The notes: a model not told the origin generated them from the sequence alone. A DNA stretch of 64,000 bases from Lethocerus indicus (GCA_019843655.1 JACDQD010000011.1:4444604-4508603); one strand, 5' to 3'. Positions 12,027-24,194 are shown, counted from the stretch's first letter. Translations and numbers: made by a program.

Positions 12027-15000
12027 CTGCCGAAAATAATATGCGGTTTAAGTCTCGAGTAGGTCGAATAATTATTTACGTCGGGAAATTGCTTCTACTT
12101 ACGTATGACTCGATCTGCTGGTGCTGAACGGTCTTGATAACCGCGGGTGAGACGACCTTGGTGGCGACGGCTCCGTGACCGGCGGAGAGGGTGGCTACGG
12201 CGGGAGCGACGGCGAGGGCGGGAGCGGCGGCGGCGTAACGGACGGCGGGAGCGGCGTACCCAGCACCGTATCCGGCACCGTATCCGGCACCGTAGCCGGC
12301 ACCGAAGGCGGCACCACCTCCGTAAGATCCGCTAGAATAAGAGGAAGATCTGCCGCCGTAGCTCAGACCTGAAGAGTACGATCCGGCACCGCCGAAGGCG
12401 GTCCTGCCTCCGTAAGCGATTCTACCGCCGTACGCGGCGCCACCGGCGACGGCGTGTGCGCCGGAGAAGGCGGAACCGCCGGAGTAGGAGGAGCCGCCGG
12501 AGAATGCGGAACCGCCGGTCGAGTAGGTAGCTACGGCGGGGGCGGTGGCGATCGTGGCGACGGCGGGAGCGGCGTGGTAGGTAGCGACGGCGGGAGCGGC
12601 GGAGTAGGTGGCGACCGCGGGGGCGGCGTGGTAGGTGGATACGGCGGAGCGGCCGAGTAGGTGGCGACGGCGGGGGCGGCGGCGGCGATCTTAGTGATGG
12701 CCGGAGCGGCGGTCACTGTGGTGAGGGCGGCGCCCGAAGTGAGGGCGGCACCGGTAGCTACTTTGGCGTATGCGGGTCCGGTGGTGTAAGTGGACACGGC
12801 AGGGGCGGCGGAATAGGTGGCGACGGCGGGAGCGGCCGAGTAGGTGCTGATGGCGGGCGCTGCGGAGTAGGTGGCGACGGCGGGGCGGCCGAGTAGGTTG
12901 CGACGGCGGGGGCGGCGGAGTAAGCGGCGACGGCGGGAGTGGTAGCGATCTTAGTGATGGCGGGCGCCACGGAGTAGGCGGAGACGGCGGGGGTGGCGGC
13001 CGTGTACCTGACGGCGGGGGTCACGGAGTAGGCGGAGAAGCCGGGAGTCCTGGAGACGGAGAGTGTACCCAGCGCGCCTGGCTGTAGGCGGAGTATCCTC
13101 CGGAAGAGGTGACGCGCACTGCGGTCGGGACGGCGGCGGCTATCTTAGCAGCGGCAGCGGTGTATCCGGCGACGGCGGGTACTGCGGCAGCGATTTTGAT
13201 GGCGGGGGCGGGGGCGTATGTGGCGAGGGCGGCGGTCCTGTAGGCCGAGGAGGCGCGGGCTGCAGCGGCCGCTGCGGCGGCGGAGGAGGCGGCACCTCCG
13301 TAACTGACCAGGGGAGCAGAGTAGGAGGCGATGGCCGGTGCCGCCACCTTAACAGCGGTAGCCAAGGGAGCCGCTGCTACGTAGCCTTTGGTGGCGCCTG
13401 TAAAGCGAAAACGAATTACTTCCTATTCACCTAGCTAGTGCTCTACATTTGTTTAGACATCCACTTTGAAATCATTTAGTTATACTAGGTGTGATACTAA
13501 TGAACGCTGCTATGTAACTTCTATAGGGGTTGAGATCGCTATAAGAATTAATGAAAAGTGCGTATTTTTACTCCCAGTAAACCTTAATTCTTATGCACGT
13601 CTGCCGTTGAATTTATAACTGGAACTATTAGGGATTTTGCGGGTAGTTACATACGAATTGGAATCTACACTTATAAACAGTAAACTGAGCGAGTCTTAAG
13701 TCCTTGGCAGTGGCTGCATTCAAAGGTCAAGTTGAGCGTAAAATGGCTCGGTCGAGTACCGACTCGGCTTGGTGAATAAGCGCTGATCCGGAACCGTCGC
13801 CAATTTACGGAACGAAATATATTATTGCCGCCTGTTATTTGACAATTACCAGTTAATCGTAAACATGTATTTAAAAATATTGTTTTAACATTTTCTAGGA
13901 ATACTATTTATAATAGTAATGGACTGTAAATGATTATGGAAAACACGTTATAGGTTTTACAAATGTATTATAGTTTGAATAACACTTTCGCGATCGTATA
14001 CTCACCGATACTGTATCCGGCAGCCGGTTGGGAGTAAGAGATAGAGGTGAAACCGGGAGTGACTGCGGAATATCCGGCCGAGTGACCAGCGGCGGCGGCG
14101 GCGGCGGCTGCGCTGGCGGCGGCACTGTAGCCAGCGCTGTAGCCGGGGCTAAGCGAATAACCGGAGAGACCGTAGCCGTGGTAGCCGGGAGGGTGGTGGC
14201 ACCTGAGCAGGTGCTCGTACTCGGGGTCGTAGTAGGCGGAGACGCCCAAAGCCAGCCAGACCAATCCTAATACCTGTTCAAACCAGAGTGCGTTAGTGTT
14301 AGATACAATTAAAAAATATTTATTAGAGTTAACATTTAAAAAAATATTCTTCACAACCCAGAGGAGGAATATGAGAATATTGTTAGCAATAATACAGATA
14401 AAAGTGACACACTTGCATAATATTTTTGTGAAGTACCGAATTCGTTTATTAAAGAATGTACTCGGTTTAGAAAATAACAGGGAAGTTTCCATAACAGAAT
14501 AACAGTTTCCATTTTTATAATCTTTTCAAATGGCGGCATGCTCCCGAATAATTAAGAGAAGGGTCAATCGAAGGTATGACGAAGGGAGGGGATAGCGGAC
14601 GACTTGGCACTTATCCCAGCGTCGAAGTCCCCCGGTCCGGTCCCGGCCATAAATAATACGAAAATCGGTCGAAAGCGGTGAAACGCGAGCCTAATTGACG
14701 AGCGAGCGAGCCAGTTTTTAATATGTGGCGGCGGCGGCGGGTGAAAGGGGGCCCCGGAGGGGTTCAAGCGGTGCATTGTCCACCACCCGCATTTATATAA
14801 CCCTCCCTCCCCTCCCCTTCCCGTGCGAGCCAACCCGCAAGCAGCTTAAACGCGGTTGCGAAACGGGGCGAGCGCGCGTGCGGGAGGGAGAAAAAAATAT
14901 TTATAGGATTCCACACCGCACTAGTTCACTTCCTCCAGTCACGCCTACTCTCTCAAATTTGACCCAGTTCGGTTTTTCACTTTCTGTTTCCCTTTCATCG

Positions 15001-17811
15001 GGAGCATAGGCGTCGGGGCAATTAACACTTTTATATGCCTAAAGGTAGGCGGCGTCAAAACCGATAAGGAATTTATCTTCTGGCCGACGTTTCGGATCAA
15101 ATTTATGGAACTTATAAATATATTCGAGATGGGGGGTTGCGCCTTCGTGTGGGTTATTCCCGGTCTGACGACCTGCTCCACAATTATTTTCAAGCGCTCT
15201 TATCAATCCCGCCCCTTTAACACAAGCCATCGATATTACACATTTTGACACAGTGAAAACTACTCTGACCAACTAAGAAATAAAAGGAATGAGAAAACGT
15301 CATAATCATAACAAAATAATTTCTGGAATCGAGTATCCAGTGCGGCAAAACTAGTTGCCGGTTTTAATTAATTCAAATTCTAATAAATACGGACGGACCC
15401 TATTATATATTCGACTGGGGGAATAATATCTCAGTAATACTACCCGAGCTCTACTTACGCTGGAGAGTTGCCAAGATGTCCACAATCCAGAACGAAGCGG
15501 AAGAGTAAATCTCATGGCCGATCAAATTTATTCCTACTGAGATAAAGTTAGTATTAGTAAAGCTCCCCTCGACTGATAGGACTGACGAGTTTGATCTTGG
15601 ACGACCCCTGGCTCCGACGATACTTTACCGACTTATAGAAAGTCCGTAGGACCCGCTTTCATACTTCGGATCCGACTATCGGTCATTCTCCGTCTGTGGA
15701 CCGGTCCATCTCCCCTGTAAACCCGGGCTCGGACGCGTGTAAAGAGCCCGAGCAATTAACCGGTCGAGTCCGGTTTCCGGAGACGGCTTCCCCCTTTTGC
15801 GTAACCGACTAGGAAGAAATCGGGGGTACGTTTAGCGGGCGTGTTTTTGCGACGGGGAAACCGGAACCGGGAGGTACCACCAAAGTCTCGGGTTTCGATT
15901 CGCGACGGCCGGAGCAAATTGGACGAAACGGGCCGAACAGATGGCGAGCTGAGCCGACATTTTTCTTTTCGCGTTTTTATCCTCTTATTTTTCGTCCGTG
16001 CGCGTCCGATTGCGCTCTTGGGCCGGGGCCAGGATGGCCGTGGTTTCGGGGTGTCGAAACGGGGGGGAGGAACACCCGGGGTCGCTTTCTCGCGGTCATT
16101 GTGGCGTTTTGCTGTTTTTCATTCTTCTTCTTCACCCATTTAGAATGCGAGTCATCGCCCGTCATTAAAGCCGTCGGCCTGACACTGACTTTCTATTTTA
16201 ATTGGTCCGCGCGACAACACTTCCTCTAAGCTATAGCGGTCTCTCAAATGTCCAGGAAGGAATCCCAACGAGTAAAAAATTGTTTTGACCGGTCTAATCG
16301 ATTTACCCCAAAGTAACTTGTAAACGTTTATTTCGGGCGAAAACATTATTTTGGCCACGAGAATCTTAATTTCAACAATAATATTAAGCGATTGAGCGAA
16401 TTTAAAATCGGTGAAAAGCTAGCGCGGTGTTCCCTTGCACCAAATAATCGTATGCCAACGTCAACTGTTTTATGGCTGCTGTTTTAATGGAACCTGTTAT
16501 GCGTCTTAAATATATTGAAATGCAAAATGCAAACACTTGCACTATAGCACTAAGGGTTTTACTACAAACTATACGAATCTTCCTTCTACGAAGAAATTAC
16601 TTATACATTTTATAAATAATTGTGTGGTATTATGAATCAACAATTCAGAAAACCTGAAGTAGGTTGAATTGGGGGCGTGTATGTTTAAACGGTACAATAC
16701 TTATTGCAGGTTGAGGAAACGAAAGATTCGCTTGTACGTTCCGTTTCCCGTCGATTTCGTCCGAACTTTCCTCAATGTACGAAATCTGGAGGTCCGAATA
16801 AAATGTTCACGCAACGAGCCAACGTTTAGAACTGAATGTCGAAATTTTTTTTTAATGTTAAAGGAAAATTGATTTATTCACCGTTGCGCGTGGGCCGTAA
16901 ACAGTTGCTGAAAAATCGTAATCCGTTTTGAGACAAATAATCCAATGTTGGAAATAAATAAATTGAAAGTAAAACGCGCGCAGCCCAGGTGGGTGTAGTA
17001 GTGTAATGAACCGATCTCTCCTGCACCAAACTAGCTTACTTCCCGGTTCTAGAGATTTAACGCGCGCTCAGTGCCGGCCAATGTCGTAATTGGCGGATTT
17101 GAATTTTTCTTTTACGTTTCTTCTGCGTTAGTTGTTGCAGACAAGAAGTGGGAGAGAAATTGCCGAGCATTCCCGATTCCTTGTTTTACGCACCCAATTA
17201 GTGATAGAGATGTAATTTTCTTTATCGGAAAAACAAATTAACAAAGAGTTTCAGTAACAGAGAGATATTAAATTTAAACTTCTATTCTAAATTATAAATT
17301 CCGTTAAAATCAATCTCTTGAAAATTAGGTATTTGTAACATGAAAATTTTTATTATAACAAATTATATAACCTGATGGATAACCAAATAATTTTACAATG
17401 TGTCCTTATTTCATTCATAATGCGTAAAAAAACGTTAGTCTTTTGTTAATATGAATAAAACTTCTAAGAGGTTACTTTTTATCTGGAGACTTTAACGACT
17501 TTTGACAGGTTTAGGTGTAAAGTATTTATTGGGGCAGCACTGAGGTAGTTTAAAATGAGCGGATTTTTTTATATTAATGTTAGTATCACGTGATTATCTT
17601 TTATTATAAATTTTCTGTAATTTAAGAAACGGCCCTTGGGAAAATAATATTGATAAGAAGTGAGTTAAAATTTGCAATTGATGGAAAACTGTAATCCTCC
17701 TCAAAGAGGAGGAGTTCAGTTCCATCGTTTGCAAATTTGGTCGGTGGGGGCGTCTCGGTAATTTCATATCAGAAGTGTATCACCGCGTGTATCTACCTTG
17801 ATCAGAGCCAT
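11781..17811 (-). CDS. RR-2 cuticular protein gene, four coding exons
   Basis: Encodes a secreted structural protein of the cuticle (CPR family, RR-2 subgroup), expected to bind chitin through its C-terminal domain. The coding exons are 17797-17811, 14006-14273, 12103-13397 and 11781-12026, joined in phases 0, 1 and 0. The product is about 608 residues if three single-base gaps in exon 3 are allowed for. Order: signal peptide (1-18, [18 protein letters not shown]), Tyr/Gly/Ser/Ala-rich segment (19-95), Ala-rich and [14 protein letters not shown] repeats (96-about 370), Gly-rich GGSAFSGG and GYGAGYG blocks, then the RR-2 domain (about 527-595) and the tail [11 protein letters not shown]-2 hallmarks seen are [16 protein letters not shown] and [16 protein letters not shown] tiny first exon ending inside the signal peptide is usual in this family. 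RR-2 proteins are usually linked to stiff cuticle; the tissue is not visible here. The frame breaks near 13070, 12884 and 12646 mean the literal sequence does not translate through. A recent pseudogene is the alternative. Confidence 0.93.
12027..12102 (-). other. Intron 3 of the cuticular protein gene
   Basis: A 76 bp phase-0 intron, GTAAGT at the donor and TCGGCAG at the acceptor, AT-rich against the GC-rich exons. It separates the repeat exon from the RR-2 domain exon. Confidence 0.9.
12103..13397 (-). CDS. Cuticular protein coding exon 3, repeat exon with three frame breaks
   Basis: 1295 bp between acceptor ctttacag (ending 13398) and donor GTAAGT (12102-12097). It completes the split codon as [20 protein letters not shown], then runs through an Ala-rich part, a chain of PAV-A/S-TY-S/H-AAP units with PAITKIA variants, a Gly-Ser block (GGSAFSGG), a GYGAGYG block, and a linker ending [18 protein letters not shown]. 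The repeat theme moves from one frame to the next at about 13063-13077, 12882-12886 and about 12646. Each move fits one missing base, and the three together restore the entry frame at the donor. Third positions are nearly all G or C. Confidence 0.88.
12643..12648 (-). other. Frame break 3 in the repeat exon
   Basis: A repeat unit reads GCCGCTCCGCC instead of GCCGCTCCCGCC, one C short. The next frame continues [19 protein letters not shown] and runs open to the exon 3 donor, in the same frame in which the exon began. Confidence 0.78.
12882..12886 (-). other. Frame break 2 in the repeat exon
   Basis: [11 protein letters not shown] unit is cut one base short: GCCGCCCCGCC here against GCCGCTCCCGCC in sister units. 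After the break the repeat continues [16 protein letters not shown] in the neighbouring frame. Confidence 0.78.
13063..13077 (-). other. Frame break 1 in the repeat exon
   Basis: The text reads [11 protein letters not shown] in one frame, then [14 protein letters not shown] in the next. One base is missing, perhaps in the G run at 13068-13070. Read literally, the first frame runs on to a stop near 13021. Confidence 0.75.
13398..14005 (-). other. Intron 2 of the cuticular protein gene
   Basis: A 608 bp phase-1 intron with donor GTGAGT and acceptor TTTACAG. It is AT-rich; no gene or repeat recognised inside. Confidence 0.88.
14006..14273 (-). CDS. Cuticular protein coding exon 2
   Basis: 268 bp, coding 89 residues plus the first base of a split Gly codon. 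The acceptor reads tttgaacag and the donor is GTGAGT at 14005-14000. It encodes the rest of the signal peptide, then [10 protein letters not shown], a [10 protein letters not shown] stretch, Tyr-Ser/Gly-Tyr repeats (GYSAGYS) and a poly-Ala run. It ends [11 protein letters not shown]. The base composition is much richer in GC than the flanking introns, as in the other coding exons. Confidence 0.92.
14274..17796 (-). other. Intron 1 of the cuticular protein gene
   Basis: A 3523 bp phase-0 intron with donor GTAGAT and acceptor TTTGAACAG. It holds at least two CpG-rich islands (about 14580-14900 and 15690-16150) and a TATATAA motif at about 14794-14801 readable on both strands. No coding sequence is seen. 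Large first introns of this kind often hold enhancers; that is inference. Confidence 0.8.
14560..14905. promoter_or_regulatory. CpG-rich island with a TATATAA motif inside intron 1
   Basis: A GC-rich block with many CpGs and a (CGG) run near 14728-14740, plus TATATAA at about 14794-14801. It could be an intronic enhancer or an alternative promoter. No ATG downstream on the minus strand joins exon 2 in frame with a good donor, so a second coding start is not supported. Confidence 0.25.
17797..17811 (-). CDS. Cuticular protein coding exon 1 (MALIK)
   Basis: Five codons, ATG GCT CTG ATC AAG, followed at once by a donor GTAGAT (17796-17791). The exon ends in phase 0 and the next exon starts in phase 0 with GTA TTA GGA. 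The join gives [18 protein letters not shown], a textbook signal peptide with a Lys n-region, a Leu/Val core and a V-S-A cleavage site. This fit, plus the TATA box about 210 bp upstream, is why this start is chosen over other ATGs between 14.3 and 15.5 kb. The donor lacks the preferred G at +5. Confidence 0.85.
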
Positions 17812-18031
17812 GTCTTCTCTTTCTGTCGCTGCGTGGATATCTTCTGTTAAGTAGACTCGTCGAGTTGGTGAGTGGCCGGTCGCCGGTTATTTCTTCTGGC
17901 CGTCGGTGGCTTGAGACTCTAGTCGGGCACAAGACAAGCGGTTAAGTGTCACACTCGGTTTACTGACTGTGATAAGACGGAACGCCGAACGTGTTGTGTG
18001 GGGGTTAGTGGCGCCGGCCGGCCTATATATA
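17812..18031 (-). promoter_or_regulatory. TATA box and 5' leader of the cuticular protein gene
   Basis: On the minus strand a TATATATA box (18024-18031) sits in a GC-rich setting about 210 bp upstream of the ATG. Spacing from the TATA box predicts a start near 17995-18002. A TCAGT initiator-like motif (17962-17966) lies further downstream than the usual 30 bp, so the exact start is open. The 5' leader would be about 150-190 nt. TATA-driven, developmentally timed promoters are common for cuticle genes. Confidence 0.6.
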
Positions 18032-18118
18032 CCCCGGGACCGCGGACGAGAGGAAGGGGACTTTACCTACCCGAGAAGGGTGTGGCAGCATTTCGGCACC
18101 TTGGTACAGCGCTCCCCA

Positions 18119-18190
18119 CTCTCCCTCTCTCTCCCTCCCTCCTTCTCCCCCTATCGCTCCGTCTCTCTTTTTCTCTCTCTCCATCCTCCG
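18119..18190 (-). promoter_or_regulatory. GA-rich tract upstream of the cuticular protein promoter
   Basis: A pyrimidine tract on the plus strand reads as GAGAG-rich on the minus strand, 90-160 bp upstream of the TATA box. Repeated GAGAG is the binding core of GAGA factor in insects. That it works as a promoter-proximal element is inferred from position only; it may be just a simple repeat. Confidence 0.35.
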
Positions 18191-19349
18191 CTCTGCTCCA
18201 TTTTAGCTCGGACTTGAGCGTATTTCCTGAAAAAAAAATAATAACGACGAGCATTTTCGACTCGGATCCCCCGCGTATCTCCTGACACTCCGCTTTACCA
18301 ACATAGCGTCCATTTTATGTAATTAATAGCATGGGTTGAAGGTAGGGCCCGTGTCGACCTTTCAAGTTTTGCTAAGACATTTTTGTTCAAGAAATTTGTT
18401 TTGTAAATCCTCACAATTGCGATTGTACATCTCCATTATTATACGATTCAAACTATAAGATATAATATTTCAGGAACACCCCCACTGATTCTCATTTCAA
18501 ATAAGCCCAGTCCAAGTGAACTTCGTATCTAAATATTATCAATTCATTAAGTTTCCAGCAGAAGTAACAATTTATTATATTGTTCATATTAACAAACCAA
18601 TTCCAGTATACACTTTTTATTATTCACATGTCAAATTCGTATTTCGAATTTTTGGGCGTTTTTCGTTCAAAAAAGTGTAACCATGAGCGTGATCAATCAC
18701 TAATTATAATTCATTCCTCCTGTTTATTTACTACCTGTATTGACTATAATTGCAATCGGGTCCCGGGTAAGAGCAACCCCATGTTTTATATACTTTTTTA
18801 TTATTAGTGTTCTCTTTTCTCAGGCCTCTCACCTTTGATCTAGTTCGGCGTTACTGTTCCGTCCACAAAAATAAAAGCCAGATTAGTTTTAATATTAAAT
18901 TATTATTTTTCATTTTATATTACTATTATTATCTATCTATCGTAAAAGTACGATTAAGTCGAAAAAAGACGTGTATAATTTATATACATATTTATGCAGC
19001 TCACGTGTTTTGCACCAAATAATACATTTACAAGACCTTGAATAATGAAATCAAAATTCTATTGTTACTGAATAATATTCGATATTCGACTGACAATAGG
19101 GGCAAATTAGAATAATAGCACGCCGCACATAGGTCAGTACACTATATTTAAATGCGCTGTTTCAAAGCTTAAAGTGCAACATTGTTGTCTATGCGAAATT
19201 CAGAACTCGAATAACATTATCGAATGTCCATTTTGTGTCCCCATTCCTAGATTAAAGGGAGTTTCAATGGGGGGAGGGGATAAGTTCATAAGTCAACAAG
19301 TGTTTTGTGGCAAACGCATGATGGATAGTATTATTATATACTTATTATA

Positions 19350-19378
19350 CTACTGACGATGGCGATAAGCTGAAAAAG
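19350..19378 (-). repeat. Dispersed repeat family B, short copy (minus)
   Basis: Plus strand reads CTACTGACGATGGCGATAAG, the reverse complement of the CCATCGTCAGTAG core. Similar cores lie at 4054-4072 and 33981-33997. Confidence 0.3.
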
Positions 19379-22300
19379 TCTATGGTTAGAGGAAATCGGC
19401 GTGTGGAGACCGGCGAGAATAGTGTGCAATCGAGCGCCGTGTTTTGTGTAGAATACAAGTTTCCATTTTCGTCCAAGTCCAATCTCTAGGAGCGGACTTG
19501 CAGACTGGCTGGCACTTCATGTACGCATAATAAGTTCTCTTTATGTATTTAATCTGCATTGTATGTTTTACAACTGACAAAGATTTTGCAATTAAATTTA
19601 CAACAATATTTATATGGACCCGTCGACATCCATAGCACAAAGTACCGACTGGTTATTAGTTACTAATTAAACTGTAAGGTCAATTTAATTTGAGATTCTA
19701 CGTGGCCGAAATTTCCTGTATCTACAGACAAAAGAGTCTACTAACAGGTCTGTGTAACATAAATTTGCAGCAATCATGAATCTATTTTTTCTTCCCACCC
19801 TCATCTCTTAGGTTATGTAAATTTCATTGCGGTTTGTCGCCAAAGCCAGAGTTTTCTCGAATCTTTAATATTTCAAAGAATAATATAGCAAGAATATACT
19901 TTATTCGGTTTCCTTTCGGCTCTTACGGAGTTCTGACTTTACATATAACTGCAGTAATTTCTCTTTAATCGGTTTCTATTACAGTCAACCTTATAAAAAA
20001 AAAGGGTTTTCAGGCTACGATAATCTTAGCCGCTGCTCTATTACCCTACTGAACAAATAACTCAAAAGAACAAGTTCACGAAGGATATTTTTTCCATACT
20101 TATCGATTGGTTACGCTAGATCCCGGGACGCAAATAAATGGTGCGATGGGGTAGGTTACTACAACTCTATAGGTGGTAAATTCTGTCCCTGTTTGTATTT
20201 TAATAGACCGATATTAATGGAAGCCAGTTTTATAAATGTTGTAATAATGTGCGTCATTACACTATCAGTAAATTTCAATAAAATTAGAGCAATATAATTG
20301 AATACACATTTTCTAAATAACTACCACGGGACTGTTCCTCTGTCGGCAGCTCCTGAGGCAACCAGCATGTCGGATAAATCCGTCAATAATATACTTACGG
20401 AAGGATATTGAATACAGCAAAAAGCTGAAATCGGTTTGTCATATTAAACGAAATCAATGACTGCAGGAAAATATGTTTATTATGTTATTTACGTCTATTT
20501 TTCAATTATGCAGGCAAGCAATAAAAACGTGAAATAATTCCGAAGATATATCACAGAATCTCGTTGGGAATTTGAATTGAGAAGGAAAGTGTTGTCGAAG
20601 GGAAACTGTAAAATTAATAACATCTTGAATAGCTCAAGCTGCTTGGAAATTAAATGTTTAACTTTCTTCTAGCTTTCTATGTTGGCGATCTGGCTTGAGA
20701 ATTGCCCGTTGGTGTAATTACTAACTTATCTCCAGGCCGTTTACTGCTGCGGATTCATTAATACTGAGAAACGTCGACGAATTTCCCAGATGCCTCATAT
20801 TTGAGAACAATTGGGTGAGGCCGAATTGTGAAATCTAAACCAAAATGAACTTTTGTCATTATGGAAATATAATTAGAGTAATAGGCGTCTCTCCGTGTCC
20901 TTGACAGGAAACCAATTAGCATCAGAATTCTGACGGTGTTTTTTAAAAGTCTTATGGGTTCCGGTCAATCCGAGCCAAAAAATACCGGGATACTAAAAAA
21001 GTCAAGTAATTTTATATTTCCTGTCGAAACAACTTCAAAGCGATGATTCACTTGGGAAGTTACAGAAATAAAACATAATTAAACTTAATTGATTCGACTT
21101 TGACCTTTAGCTGTATTAAAATTGTGGGAACATATTTAGGGAACATTATTGCAGGCGTGTATATGTTATTTAGTTTTAAATTTTAGCCATGAAAAATATA
21201 TATTTTCTTATAATATATGTTAATAGGTTTTACTTCTCATTGGCTTTTCTTTTGTTTAATCAATAACGAAATATACAATACCTGCTAAAACTATATAAGT
21301 TTGGACTGTTTAACTTTTACAAGTGAGCTTATTATAAATGTTAATGGTTTAGTTTTCCATATGTTAACGAGGCGAATATAATATATAATTGACATTTTCT
21401 CAATATGATAAACAAGGCGTACATTGAACCTCAGTGGCCTGTACGTTGCAACTCTTGATGAATATAAATATTTTGATCTAAATATTATATGATAGTTAAC
21501 AAAAATTGTAGCACGGGCGGTTTTTTGTTTTCACACTCCAAAAAAGTCTCAACTGCGTAGGCGAATCATCAACGTTCCCAGGATTCAATTTGTGATTAAG
21601 TTTCTAATTTATTATTACGCGGCTCCCACCATTTTTTCTTTTAAATTTAAAGAAAAAATATTTCTGTTTTCAACATATGTCCTCGCCTTCGTCCCTACTG
21701 GTTTTGCTCGAACCGAGTATTTAACATCAGTGTGCACCAGAGTACGGGTGGGTGAGAGCGAAAGTGGAACAGACCAAGAATGACTATTTTCGGTCAACTG
21801 ACGACGAGGATATTTTTGGTTTTTGGTCAAAAAAATTACCTATATTTTTTTCTCGTTTTGACTTATAAATTAACTATTTAATTTGAAAATTAGCAATGTA
21901 ACTAATCCCAGAAACACGCTGGATAATGTTTTTATTTCCATGAAAGCAATACATTTTTTGGGCAGTTTACGGTTTGGCAAACATGACATTTTATATCTTC
22001 TGATGATGAAACTGACATTCATCGTTGTTTTCTCTTTTATTATTATTAGAATAGATTGTCCTACACGTGTTGTAAGTTATGTACCTGGACCGGTCATAAT
22101 GTTATCATCCAAGGAGTTATCATTAAAAATAACATATGTCAGTGATTATAAAATGAAGATATTTTATCAGCATACTTCTAGTGCCCCGCTAGAGGTTTTT
22201 AAAACATTTTATAATCTTTACACATCTTGGATTTGAATCCAGTCGGACAATAAATTCTTAGGTCGGGACGCGAACAACGTACTTTCGCCGGTACCTCCCG

Positions 22301-24142
22301 CTGAGTCCTATACAGAACGATCGGCATTTCCAATTTAATTTGAAACTACGTCGCTTATGCTGTTATTTATGGATTTAGGTCCCTGAGGACCTGATCTACA
22401 ATTATGTAAGGAAAAACCGCTGCTATTATTGGTAATTGTTGCAAAATACGAACGACAGTGAAATGAGTGTACTAAATATAACTCGAAATTTCAGTTATGG
22501 CTAAGTTATTTTTATTTATGATTTATCTATTTTTGATAGGTAAATGTTTATTTGCTTTTAGCTATATCATGACTACATAATTTACTCTAATACGATTTTT
22601 ATTTTCATTTTCTTCCGCAATTAAATGCAATTTACCTATATGCTAAAGGTGCATAAAGAAAAACAGAGTGTTGGAGTAATAAAGATGGTCTTAGCTAATC
22701 ATATTTTAGTAATGTCTTTACATAAGTGAAAGTCGTTTTCATTATGGGTGGAATGTAATAAAATTTCATAGATAGAAAGGATTAGTACATGTCGAACTCT
22801 ATTGAAAGGAATGTTGCTGTTGTATTTTTTAATTAATTTTTTGTTTTATTAGATTTAATTTCGTGAATTCATAAAAATATTTTAAATTTAGAGACCAATT
22901 CATTGTTGTGATTACAATGATTATCTATTTAACACATGAAATAGTACAGTAATACTGTAGAAGTAGGTAATAAATATAAATCCAAATGGGAGGAAAAATA
23001 CAAACATAATTTATGAATACACGAGATTAAAATATCTAATAGATGAGCCTATTAAACTCATCGCCTTAAAAATGCCAAATTCGATTTTGTTTCGTTTCTA
23101 TTTTGAGCATATATATTTGATGTCGTCTCTATCCTTCGAGTGCTGATCACTCCTTGACCCAAACAGCCCCAAAAACGCTGCCGCTCCGGAGGTGACGCTC
23201 TGAAAGAAACTTAAGGCAATTGTAAATAACTACAGAAAAGGGGCAGTAAAATTCGATTTCTCGGCATTCGCCGCTCGGTTTGACCTCGTTTTTGAAAACT
23301 GTGAAAGGCGGACTGAACTTTTCCATTTGTTGCCCGCTTTTGAAGTGATTCATACTCGTTACCAATTCACGCCGTTCGAGTAATAATGCCCGGTTCGAAT
23401 ATTTTCATCTGTTACAAAAACAGTCGAAAATGTTGCAAAACCATATCTCGTAAAATTATACCAATTTTCCCCCTTAACCGGGTCTTATTCAAAAAGAATC
23501 ATTGTTAGTATGTTATACATTTACTGCGGGATTTTATTTTATGAAATTGGGTGCAATTCATTTAGTCGAACAAATCAAAAATAAGAGAACAAATACAGTT
23601 TTTTTTTATTATTTTATTTAACCTAACGGCTAGCAATTTTCAAGTGCATCATTCAAGTGTTTCTTAATATTTGAATTAATAAAAAGGAATACGAGTCCAA
23701 GATCTGCTTCACGATATCCCGAATCAAGGAAGTTTCGTGTTATTTAACAATTCATGATATTTAACAATTTTTCAGTTTTTAGTATAAAGTAAACCTCAAT
23801 TCCGCGCGATTACGACAATCTGAGGTTGTCTGTATTTAACATGCGTCATTAATAATTCATCGTCGAATTACTTGGAACAGATTGAGTCAATTTTATTCAA
23901 ATAAATTAACCCCATTCCCGATGTTGGGAGGACGCTAAATTGCCTACATTTTATTATGGAAATGAAAAGAATGTAGATCGACGCCGGTTTTTATTTTTAA
24001 AGTCATCGGTTTAAAAATAACCAGGTTTAGGTTAAGAGAGCCGGTGTTTAAGAGTGCTCCACATATTTCACTCGCAACGTCCTTCGAGCAACAGCCCAGG
24101 TCGACAGCTCAAATTGTTAGCCGAGTGCTCTCCCCGGGGCTG

Positions 24143-24149
<7 letters not shown>

Positions 24150-24190
<41 letters not shown>
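24150..24190. repeat. (CT)n microsatellite
   Basis: About 20 CT units beside a CpG-rich block. Confidence 0.95.

Positions 24191-24194
<4 letters not shown>

Noticed and set aside
12147..13434. Gly/Arg-rich open frames on the plus strand across 12.1-13.4 kb
   Set aside because: They are the antisense of the PAV/GYG repeat exon; low complexity with no independent evidence.
15459..15515. Alternative first coding exon on the minus strand (ATG at 15515, donor GTAAGT at 15458-15453, phase 0)
   Set aside because: It would give a start reading [19 protein letters not shown], a worse signal peptide than MALIK at 17797-17811, and there is no TATA box upstream.
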